DNA from: Pseudomonas abietaniphila
GTDB lineage: Bacteria; Pseudomonadota; Gammaproteobacteria; Pseudomonadales; Pseudomonadaceae
Reading direction: 5' to 3'
DNA: 64,000 nucleotides
Assembly: GCF_900100795.1 (NCBI RefSeq)
Contig: NZ_FNCO01000021.1
Coordinates: forward strand, 62,001-126,000
In this document: piece after piece, positions 52,135 to 60,367 of the stretch
Position numbering within the stretch: the first letter of the stretch is position 1
How the letters are laid out: the number at the start of each line of letters is the position of its first letter
Notes under the pieces: generated by a model
Seen by the model: only the letters and a program-made list of their open reading frames with translations
What the model was told of the DNA's origin: nothing
The model's database searches: none
Position numbers and translations under genes: made by a program

Positions 52135-52138
52135 CTCT

Positions 52139-52351
52139 TCACGCCTCGGTCTTTGGTTTGTTGGATAGCTCGGTTTTTTTGTCTCGGCTGCGCATCACCC
52201 AGATGCCCATGATTCCCGCACCAAAACCCAGCACAGAAATAAGGGCTTGCTTGGCATCAAGGGGATTTCCGCTCGCGAGGTTAGTGATCAACCCCATCCC
52301 GTATGGGAACAAAACGAAAATCACGACCAGCGCATACTTCAGATACTTCAA
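52139..52351 (-). CDS. Small membrane protein (TTG start)
   Basis: A 70-residue protein with two membrane helices (about 5-25 and 35-53). The TTG start is supported by GAGGGGG five bases upstream; no ATG is in frame. Upstream lies a shared-motif promoter. Confidence 0.7.
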   Translation of the reverse strand: MKYLKYALVVIFVLFPYGMGLITNLASGNPLDAKQALISVLGFGAGIMGIWVMRSRDKKTELSNKPKTEA

Positions 52352-52657
52352 ACCATCCCCCTCGGCTTAGCCGCGCAGAAAAACAAGGTCTAATGATATG
52401 TAACACGTACAGATAATTCAAACAGAATCATCGGGTCTGTCAAGAGTTCTCGGGGTTTGTTTTCTGGAAGGGAAGCTGAAGCGCAGCACTGAGTACGGGT
52501 GACTCTACCTGGATGAGTGTGAGCGCTTCAGAGGTGGAAGAAGGTCGAGGCAGTAAAAGGTGCGGGGAAGTCAGAAACGCCCCAGCAAGCGCCTCAGAGC
52601 GCTCACTGAGCGATTCGAATCAAGATGCATCAAGCGCGTCAGCGCATGTCGATGTCA
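52352..52657. other. Gap with one promoter motif
   Basis: About 305 bases. The left part holds the shared-motif promoter (52394-52418). The remainder (52420-52657) shows no ORF, terminator or repeat that I can support. Confidence 0.4.
52394..52418 (-). promoter_or_regulatory. Promoter with shared motif
   Basis: Read toward the gene it is GAATTATCTGTACGTGTTAC. It has the core TACGTGTTAC, about 45 bases before the TTG start at 52351. Confidence 0.62.
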
Positions 52658-52789
52658 TCAATCATCACCAGCCTTTGACCGTGCCTTGAGCCGGTCGTAC
52701 ATCAGGCCCCCGACAACGCCGACGACGATCACCAGGAAATGCAGGTTAGATAAAGCGTTTGTAGAAAGACTGAGCATCTCACCTTCCAT
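52658..52789 (-). CDS. Possible small membrane protein (43 residues)
   Basis: A short frame with one membrane helix (HFLVIVVGVVGGLM) and a basic tail, starting at the ATG at 52789 or 52777. The second has GGAAGGTGAG upstream. It lies 45 bases after the acyltransferase and could be co-transcribed. Confidence 0.42.
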   Translation of the reverse strand: MEGEMLSLSTNALSNLHFLVIVVGVVGGLMYDRLKARSKAGDD

Positions 52790-52833
52790 GGCATGGGAGA
52801 GGAACTGGGACTTTTCCCAGCTCCTTATCAAAA

Positions 52834-53976
52834 TCAGATTTGTTCGGCTGGCTTCAGGGGTCGCAGTTTTGCCGAGATGATAAATGGCCGTTCGATGGTC
52901 CAATACGTTAGAACGCTGAGCGCACTGACCGCCATTATGATAAGCGGGAGATACCAGGCATAGCCAGCGAATGTACCAGCCGAGAAATCGTACAGATGAA
53001 GCAGACTGAACGCCGTATAAATTACGATCCCGTGCATCAGGTAAATGCTGAAACTCGCCTCCCCCAAGACCTTAAGTCCTTTGTGTTCGAGGAGACCATG
53101 GAGGCTGTTGCCCAGGACGAATAATCCAAACGGAATGCCGAGGATCAGCATCTGCCCTGTTGAATAAGTTCGCAGCTTCAGACTCGCGATCAGCACAGCG
53201 CCGGCGATAACACTGCACCAGATGTTCGAGAAGTTGATCGATGATTTGCGCAGCCTTGGTTCCAGAAACGCAACCGCCATACCTACCAGAAAAAGCTTCA
53301 CGAACCGCTTGTGAAACTCATGATGGTATTCAGGCCATAGGCACGCGATCACACCAATCGAAACGATCAAAGCAACGATTGGCAACTGGCGTCGTATCAG
53401 GCAAAAAATGACTGGCAACGATAGGTAAAAAAGCGCCTCGTACATCAGCGTCCAGTGAACGGATGCGTTGATGAGCTTGCTGTCAGCGAATCCATTGATC
53501 GGCCCCCCGAGGAAAATGAGCCAACTTCCCAGTGCCTGCAAATTCTCCACTAGCGGGCTGAGATCCTCCCTCGTTTGGTAGAAACTGATCCCAGCAACAA
53601 GCAGCACGGATGCGGTGTACATCGGGAAGATGCGACGAAGGCGTGAGGACAGCAGCGATCCCCACCTTGGCTGCCCTTTGATCATTTTTTGGGTGAAGAG
53701 GTAGCCCGTGATCATGAAGAACAAGGACACTGGTACGGCGCCCATGTTGTTGATCACACGACTTTCCGTACCCTGCCAGGTTCCAGTGTTGTGCCACACA
53801 AAGGTGATCGCGAAATGGTGAACCATCACCGCCGTAGCGAGAATTCCCCGCAGGCCATCCAGGGAAGAGACTCGATGTTGTGCTTCCGGGGCAAGCAACG
53901 GGAATCGGCCGGCGATCAGGCAGAATGTGGCTACTGAAAGCACATAAAGCGCCAGCAGTTGAAAAGTTTCGAGCAT
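52834..53976 (-). CDS. Acyltransferase 3 family membrane protein (OafA-like)
   Basis: A 380-residue integral membrane acyltransferase with about ten membrane helices. The family N-terminal motif is present (SLDGLRGILATAVMVHH, with the active-site His), as are the RLRRIFPMY motif and the ERPF near the end. Such enzymes O-acylate surface polysaccharides. On plasmids or phages they can change the host surface and block phage adsorption, which is inference here. It lies 36 bases downstream of an HTH regulator. Confidence 0.9.
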   Translation of the reverse strand: MLETFQLLALYVLSVATFCLIAGRFPLLAPEAQHRVSSLDGLRGILATAVMVHHFAITFVWHNTGTWQGTESRVINNMGAVPVSLFFMITGYLFTQKMIKGQPRWGSLLSSRLRRIFPMYTASVLLVAGISFYQTREDLSPLVENLQALGSWLIFLGGPINGFADSKLINASVHWTLMYEALFYLSLPVIFCLIRRQLPIVALIVSIGVIACLWPEYHHEFHKRFVKLFLVGMAVAFLEPRLRKSSINFSNIWCSVIAGAVLIASLKLRTYSTGQMLILGIPFGLFVLGNSLHGLLEHKGLKVLGEASFSIYLMHGIVIYTAFSLLHLYDFSAGTFAGYAWYLPLIIMAVSALSVLTYWTIERPFIISAKLRPLKPAEQI

Positions 53977-54012
53977 GAATTATTTCCAGAGGAATGAGCT
54001 GAAGCCTGATGC

Positions 54013-54291
54013 TTACTGCTTCTGATCTGAATGGGAACTGAGCTGAGCCGCTTGATTCTCTGCGCGCCGTTCAACGGCACGCTGCATGTATTCGATTGCC
54101 TTTTCAAGCTTCTCGACTGCCCAATCAGGGCAAGGAGATGAGCTTTTCTTTTCCGGATCATTCACCCATGATCGCACCGCCCGAACTGAGCATGGTCGAC
54201 CCGTAACGGCCGCTATCAGCTCCGCGCTTCTTTTTTGAGTGATATCGTGGATTTTAAGCAAATGCAGGTATCGATCGCGGTTTGTCACCAT
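54013..54291 (-). CDS. HTH regulator, probably autoregulated
   Basis: A 92-residue protein. The first 55 residues include a helix-turn-helix-like region (KRSAELIAAVTGRPCSVRAVRSWVN). The C-terminal part is a charged helix. Two matched palindromes lie in its upstream region, so it probably represses itself and, if co-transcribed, the acyltransferase. AAGGCG precedes the ATG. Confidence 0.72.
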   Translation of the reverse strand: MVTNRDRYLHLLKIHDITQKRSAELIAAVTGRPCSVRAVRSWVNDPEKKSSSPCPDWAVEKLEKAIEYMQRAVERRAENQAAQLSSHSDQKQ

Positions 54292-54308
54292 TTCGCCTTA
54301 CTCTAAGC

Positions 54309-54328
54309 AGTAGGCAACATTGCCTACT
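54309..54328. promoter_or_regulatory. Operator palindrome 1
   Basis: AGTAGGCAA-CA-TTGCCTACT, perfect nine-base arms. Its centre is 28 bases from the centre of the second palindrome. It lies upstream of the HTH gene. Confidence 0.75.
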
Positions 54329-54338
54329 GGAAGGAGAA

Positions 54339-54354
54339 TAGGCAAAATTGCCTA
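54339..54354. promoter_or_regulatory. Operator palindrome 2
   Basis: TAGGCAA-AA-TTGCCTA, perfect seven-base arms, the same core TAGGCAA as palindrome 1. Together they look like a tandem repressor site. Confidence 0.75.
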
Positions 54355-54447
54355 ATAATACCACAGGCGTTTATGAGTGATTCGGACCCCGGGACCGTAT
54401 GCAGAGGTGCATCGCAAAACTCATCCGAGATATGTCTGGCGAACAAA

Positions 54448-55026
54448 TCAGTCTTCACCCTTTAAGCGGTCTTTCGCTAACGCCCAGTCGTCAACTATGG
54501 GTTTAATGAGCGCCCATTGGGCCTCTCTCTCGGTTTCCCTCTTTGATAAGGCCTCGAACACTGCCGTAGGCCATGCCATAAAGGTCACTTCCCTCATCGC
54601 ATTATTGAATGCGTAGATCCCTGCACACGTAGTACGAGTGCCGCCGCCAGGGTAAAGGGAATACCGAAAACGGTCACGCAGCTCGATTACTTCCTTTACA
54701 CGTACCTGGGCAATAATCGCCAGAACAATCAGCATTCCCTGCGATAGCGTGTCTACATTTTTGCAGACACGACGCAGGTATGCGAAGCGTTGGCTCTCCG
54801 GTTTGGCTAGCAGCTCCTGGATGACGTCGGCACTATCCACCTCACGTTCATAATGGTTTTGAGCTGAGTCTGATTCATAGAGCTCGCGCAAGGCGTCCAA
54901 GTCAAACGACTTCTTCAGCCAAGCGGCCAAGGACAATGCGTCTTGCCAGGCAAATTCCTCATACTTAAGCATATTTGCCTCGCGTAGATCTGTTTTTTGA
55001 CGCCTCATATCCCAGTCATCCTGCAT
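54448..55026 (-). CDS. Hypothetical protein
   Basis: Unrecognised 192-residue helical soluble protein. GGTGGG lies just before the ATG. It stands apart from its neighbours. Confidence 0.73.
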   Translation of the reverse strand: MQDDWDMRRQKTDLREANMLKYEEFAWQDALSLAAWLKKSFDLDALRELYESDSAQNHYEREVDSADVIQELLAKPESQRFAYLRRVCKNVDTLSQGMLIVLAIIAQVRVKEVIELRDRFRYSLYPGGGTRTTCAGIYAFNNAMREVTFMAWPTAVFEALSKRETEREAQWALIKPIVDDWALAKDRLKGED

Positions 55027-55286
55027 CCCACCCGCTAATTTTGTAGTGCCATTTCACCACAAGCTCGCGGTGCATTCATCGTAAGTGCGCAGAGTGACGG
55101 TGGAGTACAACCGATGCAGCGTCCGCCACGGCCCCCGACTTAGCCAGAGAAGGATGCAACTGGGGCGGACAGGGTTAGTTCGCATGGACAATTTTGGGAA
55201 ATTGAAGCCGTCGCTCGTGAATCAGAGCAGTCGTTCACTGCGGGTGCGTCTATGCTGTAGCAATGCCATTCCTGGAGGGCGATCCA

Positions 55287-55907
55287 ATGCAATATGTGAT
55301 CCGTATGAGTAACGCCGGGCTGGTGCTCTGGGGCGATATTTACGAACTCAAAGCGCTCTGGACTTTCATCCATAGAGTTATGGATGAAAGCGCCCTTCTC
55401 GAAATTGAAGACCCACTTCTGTCCGGCCTTGCCTCTGAGGTGCGTCACGCTTTCGACGGCATGCGCCACAAAAACACGAGGAAGTGGTATGGGGACGACC
55501 CGACTCCGATCTATGGATTCGACTGTATTTGGCCAAATATACTGATCCAGATGGGCCTATTGAGGGCAGGCTTAGCCTTCATGTCCACCGTATCGAGAAA
55601 TGACCAGGCGGTTATGTATCACCTTGAGCATACCGTGTTGGAATGCCTTGACGTGATGCAGCCTGGCGCCAGCGAAAACCTTTACAAAACTGCGCTTATG
55701 GCCGCTCAATTTGGGGGAGAGCGCATCAACGAAATCATATTTAGCAGGACATGCTACTTCCTCACACTGGAGCCAGCCCAACGGAAGAACGAACTTGGTG
55801 CTGTGTTGGATACGCTGACCGGTATGGGTTTTTTCAGAAACCCTATAAAACCTGAGGTGTTTGAACCATACGAGCTTGGTGAGGAATATCCACCTTACAA
55901 TTGGTGA
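55287..55907 (+). CDS. Hypothetical protein
   Basis: Unrecognised 206-residue soluble protein, helical. The ATG at 55287 has GGAGGG upstream. The ATG at 55263 lacks one. The end is rich in acidic and aromatic residues. Confidence 0.75.
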   Translation: MQYVIRMSNAGLVLWGDIYELKALWTFIHRVMDESALLEIEDPLLSGLASEVRHAFDGMRHKNTRKWYGDDPTPIYGFDCIWPNILIQMGLLRAGLAFMSTVSRNDQAVMYHLEHTVLECLDVMQPGASENLYKTALMAAQFGGERINEIIFSRTCYFLTLEPAQRKNELGAVLDTLTGMGFFRNPIKPEVFEPYELGEEYPPYNW

Positions 55908-56066
55908 GAGACCCCAGCGGCAGGTGACTGGTGGTTGAGCGGCGAGTCGACGCTGTTGATGAGCGGCGTAGCGTGAGCTGCGAGCCCCCTCATTTCTGAG
56001 TGGCTTCAAATGTCACTCTTTAAACTCCTGCGCCGATTCGATCGAACCATGATCTCACTTATCGGA

Positions 56067-56585
56067 TCACCCGACAGTCTGGTAGACATCGATCTCGGAT
56101 CGGGAACCATCCTGCACGACCTCTCCATCGACAGGGGGGTAGAGAATCTCAGCTTTTGCCAGACATTTTTGACATCGCTTCAGGTGTTCTGGAATGGTGG
56201 CGTCAATTTTGAAAACCAACCACTTTCCTCGACGCTTCATGTGATGCGCAGTGTCCTTCGGCTTATGTCCGCACAGTGATGTAGCCGTTGCAGGAATCAC
56301 GAAGTGCACCAACGCCCCCCCATTCGCACGCGCTAATCGAGGATGCAGATCAGGCTTGGGAACCGGGTCTCGTCGGGGCTCTACTGCCGTCTTGGTGCAA
56401 GGTTCAATTGGACCCTGATGGCACTCCCAGTGCGCCCCAGTTGGACCGTGGATAGGGGAACCGTCGACAACGGCCTGTTCGCAGATGTAGCACGTGTTGG
56501 CCTCAATATGAGTGGCAATCTTTTCACGGCGAGCAGCTCGCTCCGCAGCCATCTCAGGGGGCCACGCACTTCTGATAGTCAACAT
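56067..56585 (-). CDS. Hypothetical zinc-binding protein
   Basis: A 172-residue protein with several Cys/His pairs (CYIC, HWECH, CQKC), suggesting one or two zinc fingers. AGGAGC lies before the ATG at 56585. No family recognised. Confidence 0.74.
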   Translation of the reverse strand: MLTIRSAWPPEMAAERAARREKIATHIEANTCYICEQAVVDGSPIHGPTGAHWECHQGPIEPCTKTAVEPRRDPVPKPDLHPRLARANGGALVHFVIPATATSLCGHKPKDTAHHMKRRGKWLVFKIDATIPEHLKRCQKCLAKAEILYPPVDGEVVQDGSRSEIDVYQTVG

Positions 56586-56807
56586 TTCCGAAGCTCCTAA
56601 CATTTCAACTGGTCACTTGCCAGCGCAAGTCCAACTGAGTTCGATCGGGCTTTGTCGCCAGGCCAAATCCAAGTTCCGGTACCGCCAAAGGCCCTTCCGG
56701 GCCAAAGCAATTCAGTGATGATCCGGGCGGTGATCGAAGTGGGTCCGAAAGGTCCTCCTCCTCTTACCCGGAGATGCCAGGCAAAGAAACTTTCCTAACC
56801 GCGAGGC

Positions 56808-57347
56808 TTACACCACGGCCGGAGCATGGGTTGCATTCCAGCGCTCAAATGCTTCTTTAGTGGTCGGCGCAGACATCGATTCGCCACAACGATTGCACTG
56901 AGCAATACCACACGCAGCACCGACATCACGGTGCCCCTGATGGCACGGATTCATGTGCCACTCTTCTTGTTCAGTGTCATCGCTCGATTCGTGCGGCTCA
57001 GGTAGGAACTGGGACACGTACTCAACGACCGATGCAATCCGTTTTCCGGTGGGACTGCTCGTGTCAGTGCATTCCCGATATGCCTCACCACTCTTAATGA
57101 TCTCACTGAGCAACTCGCAAGCTTCGTCCAAATACTGCTCAGTGGTGTTGGTGTGTTCCACCAGGGTGTAGTACGCCTGATTCTGCTCGTGGAACCTGAC
57201 GTCGGATTCAGCAGCAATTGCGACCTCGGTCACCTCCCAGCCCGTCGCCAGAAACTTCTCGGCGGTTGCCTTATCACGGATGAACGCTTCAACCGGCACA
57301 AGGTTTTCAGGGCTTTTCACTACCCAACCGAACGGCCGATTATTCAT
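56808..57347 (-). CDS. Protein with Lar-like zinc ribbon C-terminus
   Basis: A 179-residue protein. The last 45 residues (NPCHQGHRD, then CNRCGES, then TKEAFERWN) match the layout of Lar-type zinc ribbons, which in phages and plasmids counter or modify restriction. The N-terminal 130 residues are unrecognised. The start overlaps the previous stop. The match to Lar is by pattern only. Confidence 0.68.
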   Translation of the reverse strand: MNNRPFGWVVKSPENLVPVEAFIRDKATAEKFLATGWEVTEVAIAAESDVRFHEQNQAYYTLVEHTNTTEQYLDEACELLSEIIKSGEAYRECTDTSSPTGKRIASVVEYVSQFLPEPHESSDDTEQEEWHMNPCHQGHRDVGAACGIAQCNRCGESMSAPTTKEAFERWNATHAPAVV

Positions 57348-57795
57348 TAGCATTCACCGGGGAAGCTGCTGCCAAAGCCTTGGAACGGGCGACGCCTTCG
57401 ATCGCGACGAACATGAGGAAAGCCATCACTGCGCCAGGAGCAACGTACATTACCGCTTTGGCCGTAAACACCGCGATGGATTGCAGATTCGCGAGCATCT
57501 GATCGGCAGGGTTATTACCACTTGAAGATCCTAGGAAGGTCTGGAACCCAATGCCCATAACCAGCGCCACCGCGATGACGAAAACAATCATTGCCGGCCA
57601 TTGTCTCCGTGCATGTGTCGAACAGCACAGGGAGGCGACAGATACCCCCAAACACAGAATGTAATAGCGAGCTGTCCATTCAGTAAATCCAAGCTGATCT
57701 GCACCGGCACCAATCAGCGATATGGCGGCGATAACGCAGCAAGCGAGAAAAAATCCCGCCAGCATTCCAAAGAACATCCCGACCAGCGTTTTCAT
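57340..57795 (-). CDS. Membrane protein, about four helices
   Basis: A 151-residue protein with hydrophobic segments near 4-28, 44-60, 68-88 and 110-132. Co-transcribed with the zinc-ribbon protein that follows. Unrecognised. Confidence 0.75.
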   Translation of the reverse strand: MKTLVGMFFGMLAGFFLACCVIAAISLIGAGADQLGFTEWTARYYILCLGVSVASLCCSTHARRQWPAMIVFVIAVALVMGIGFQTFLGSSSGNNPADQMLANLQSIAVFTAKAVMYVAPGAVMAFLMFVAIEGVARSKALAAASPVNANE

Positions 57796-57867
57796 AATTT
57801 TTCTCGATCAGTTAACTTCGTTCAGCCCACCCGCGCCGCGAGCGACCTGATGTGATAAGTGGCACCG

Positions 57868-57942
57868 TTATGGCCTACGGTAAACACCAAAGGCCACGCA
57901 AAGCAGCAACAGCATGATGGCGAGCACCACGAGCCAGGTCAT
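57868..57942 (-). CDS. Tiny membrane protein (24 residues)
   Basis: A single hydrophobic helix (WLVVLAIMLLLLCVAFG) with a basic end. It starts 17 bases downstream of the first repeat unit. No strong ribosome site is seen. It may be chance, given its length. Confidence 0.4.
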   Translation of the reverse strand: MTWLVVLAIMLLLLCVAFGVYRRP

Positions 57943-57948
57943 GTGGTT

Positions 57949-58096
57949 ACCAACAACATAGTTTGACACAGCCCCTCTCGTAAATCGGGGCCTGTAGGAT
58001 GATCCGGGATCCACACGACAGCAACATAGACTGACACAGACGGGTCGCACTTCAAATACGGGGCTCGATTGGTAACAACATAGATTGACACAACAG
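57949..58096. repeat. Three direct repeats, transposon-end-like or iterons
   Basis: Units with consensus AACAACATAGWTTGACACA occur at about 57951-57969, 58020-58038 (one or two mismatches) and 58075-58093. Read on the minus strand each is TGTGTCAAWCTATGTTG. The layout, repeated short units in one direction with TGT at the outer edge, resembles binding sites at the ends of Tn7-like or Tn5053-like elements. Iterons of a replication origin are the other option. No transposase or Rep gene lies nearby. Confidence 0.6.
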
Positions 58097-58169
58097 CGAG
58101 AGCGTTCATTCAGGCCGAAATATTATGTGAGCGCGACCGGTCACTCACCTGTGCGGAAATAGTCTTTTT

Positions 58170-58661
58170 TCAGCACAGGCTCAGTGCGATGTCTAAATCC
58201 GTGTGCAACCTTCGACCAGTCCCCATCAGCACATAAACTGTGTTTTTTGTTCGAAATAAGCAGTCATGGGTGAAGGAAACACCCAGCGTTGTTCGGACCC
58301 AATCACCAGGCGGGAAGCGGCCTTTACTGTCTTGGATAACGGTCAAAGCGTAAACGAGAGCAGGAATTAGCTGTCTATCCGTAATGGCTTTTCGCTGACG
58401 TGTTGGAATGTCGAGATCCAATATTGCCCAATCAGCAACAAGACAATAGGCATGGGAAGGAAAATGCAGACTGGCGAGGGCCACAGCATCTGAGGTGGTG
58501 AGTTGGCACCCATCTATTTTCTCACCCGCAGAAAGCACTGAGACAAAATCTGCCAGATTCATCTGTACCTCCGGCCGATCAAAAAAACGATTCGAACGAG
58601 AAGCATCAATCAGCTTAGCTCCCATCGACACACGAGGTTCCGATGCCGAAGACTGGGCCAT
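58170..58661 (-). CDS. Hypothetical protein
   Basis: Unrecognised 163-residue soluble protein. Its ATG at 58661 has a weak site. It lies downstream of the antitoxin-like fusion (263 bases apart), so it could be its partner, but it shows no RES or other toxin motif I know. Confidence 0.65.
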   Translation of the reverse strand: MAQSSASEPRVSMGAKLIDASRSNRFFDRPEVQMNLADFVSVLSAGEKIDGCQLTTSDAVALASLHFPSHAYCLVADWAILDLDIPTRQRKAITDRQLIPALVYALTVIQDSKGRFPPGDWVRTTLGVSFTHDCLFRTKNTVYVLMGTGRRLHTDLDIALSLC

Positions 58662-58924
58662 TTCACAGCTGGTCCGTCTTCTCCCCTCATCCCACTGAAC
58701 GGGATGATTTCTATCTAGCTGTCACCGGATAAAGTGGGTTTTCGCCAGTACCCAGCTATGCCATTGCCGTGCGTGAACCCTACCTAGCGGTAGGTGCCGA
58801 TGTGGGTGAAACCTAGTGCTTCATGGATGCCCGTGCATGTCGTATTCGGCAAGGCGACGCCGGTATAGGCGCATGAAATCCATGTTACTCAAGGAGCGGT
58901 AGAAGCCGTTTGGCTGCGGCTGAA

Positions 58925-59563
58925 TCAAAATGACATGCCCTCAGACACTTGAATCAGCATTTCTTCGACTAGATGTGTGCCAAAGGTTGTAGTGACCATC
59001 GCCGATGGGCTTTCTCCCAAAAAACGGGCTTTGGGTTTGGAAAGCCATTGTTTGGCCTTCCCTTTGTCACCGAAGATCACCTCGGCCATGGCGGTAATAT
59101 GTGCAAACCGGAACAGGCGATCGCTCTCATGCAACGTTAAAAGCTGATTGGCTGACAGTTTTGTTTTGAGCGTTTTGGGTTGAATGATTCTGTCGCGTTC
59201 TTCGTCGCTGAGGGTTCCATCATCACAAAGCATTTTGATCAGGCTGACCGAGAAGCCAGCTACTATCATGTCGTGAATGTCCAGATCCGAAGCATTGACA
59301 GAGATATGAAGAAGCGTCTCCAGACGCATGCGGTAAGCATGATAGACATCCTGACGCAGGACGCCAGCAAACATGGGCCGCACTGATGTTGCGTTGCACA
59401 CGGGCGTCAGGACTAATGTGCCATTCACTACCGTTAGCTCCAGGTCGTCCCCAACACCTAACCTCATTTGGTCAAGCAACTCTTGAGGCAGATCAATGAT
59501 GATGTCGCCAGTACCGTCCTCAGTTTTCTGGCATTTTACTATCCAGCGCTCAGTTTCACTCAT
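58925..59563 (-). CDS. AbrB-like / MbcA-ParS antitoxin-like fusion
   Basis: A 212-residue protein. Residues 16-55 (GDIIIDLPQELLDQMRLGVGDDLEL) match the AbrB/MazE swapped-hairpin DNA-binding domain. Residues about 145-212 (FRFAHITAMAEVIFGDKGKA, then WL) match the toxin-binding domain of Xre/MbcA/ParS antitoxins that partner RES NAD+-degrading toxins. That domain normally follows an Xre HTH, so the AbrB fusion is unusual. No RES toxin gene is adjacent. The ATG at 59563 is used. Confidence 0.72.
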   Translation of the reverse strand: MSETERWIVKCQKTEDGTGDIIIDLPQELLDQMRLGVGDDLELTVVNGTLVLTPVCNATSVRPMFAGVLRQDVYHAYRMRLETLLHISVNASDLDIHDMIVAGFSVSLIKMLCDDGTLSDEERDRIIQPKTLKTKLSANQLLTLHESDRLFRFAHITAMAEVIFGDKGKAKQWLSKPKARFLGESPSAMVTTTFGTHLVEEMLIQVSEGMSF

Positions 59564-59790
59564 GATCGTCCGGCCCTCATCCGCCATCAGAGAATGACAC
59601 ACATCATTATGCTTGGGCCCAGAGCTGACCAAAGGAACGCGCAATCCGCTGGTAGACAGGCACTGCCGCTGCTCGAACGCCGGATAGCGAGTGAAACAGC
59701 AAAAAATGGGGCAATGGCTATACCTGCCTTTCCACCTTCACATGGCTAAGAGCCTGAGCGTGATCAGGTAACTACACGAAAGGATATGAC

Positions 59791-60339
59791 ATGCACCCTG
59801 ATGAGCTTTATGTTTCCGTCGACGTCGAGACTTCTGGGCCTATACCAGGCGAATACAGTCTGCTTTCCATTGGAGCCTGTCTTGTAGCCCAACCTGTAAC
59901 GTCCATCTATCTTGAACTACGACCTGACAGTCCAAAACACGACCCGGAAGCACTGGCAGTATCGGGGCTGAGTCTGGAGAAGCTGGAGCGCGAGGGCCTC
60001 GCTCCGCAACAGGCGATGCTGACATTTGATCAATGGCTGAAATCGTCCTGCCAACCGGGGCAAAAGGTCATTTTCGTAGGACTCAATGCACCGTTTGACT
60101 GGTCATTCGTCAATTACTACTTCCACAAATACCTGGAAACCAACCCCTTTGGTTTTACCGCTATCGACATGAAGGCCTACTTTATGGGCGCTGTAGGTTG
60201 CAGCTGGCAGGAAACAAAATCATCCAAAATGACCGCTGCGCTGAAGCCACTCAGCGAACCGAACCATAACGCATTGGATGATGCCCGCTTTCAGGCAGAG
60301 CTCTTCGCACTAATGCTAGCGGGTAAAGGTAAACGCTGA
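59791..60339 (+). CDS. DEDDh 3'-5' exonuclease, DnaQ-like
   Basis: A 182-residue DnaQ-superfamily exonuclease. Asp11 and Glu13 (VDVETSG), Asp103 (NAPFDWSFV), and His159 with Asp164 (NHNALDDARF) form the DEDDh active site. It faces the CBASS operon. Predicted 3'-5' exonucleases are reported as accessory CBASS genes (Cap18 in published naming), so it may belong to the locus, although it is on the opposite strand. AAGGATATGAC precedes the ATG. Confidence 0.85.
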   Translation: MHPDELYVSVDVETSGPIPGEYSLLSIGACLVAQPVTSIYLELRPDSPKHDPEALAVSGLSLEKLEREGLAPQQAMLTFDQWLKSSCQPGQKVIFVGLNAPFDWSFVNYYFHKYLETNPFGFTAIDMKAYFMGAVGCSWQETKSSKMTAALKPLSEPNHNALDDARFQAELFALMLAGKGKR

Positions 60340-60367
60340 CCTACCTTCCACCGCACTGACTCGAAGC

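Noticed and set aside
56010..56279. Plus-strand frame of 89 codons
   Set aside because: It lies antisense to the zinc-binding protein gene 56067-56585, which has a better ribosome site and Cys pattern.
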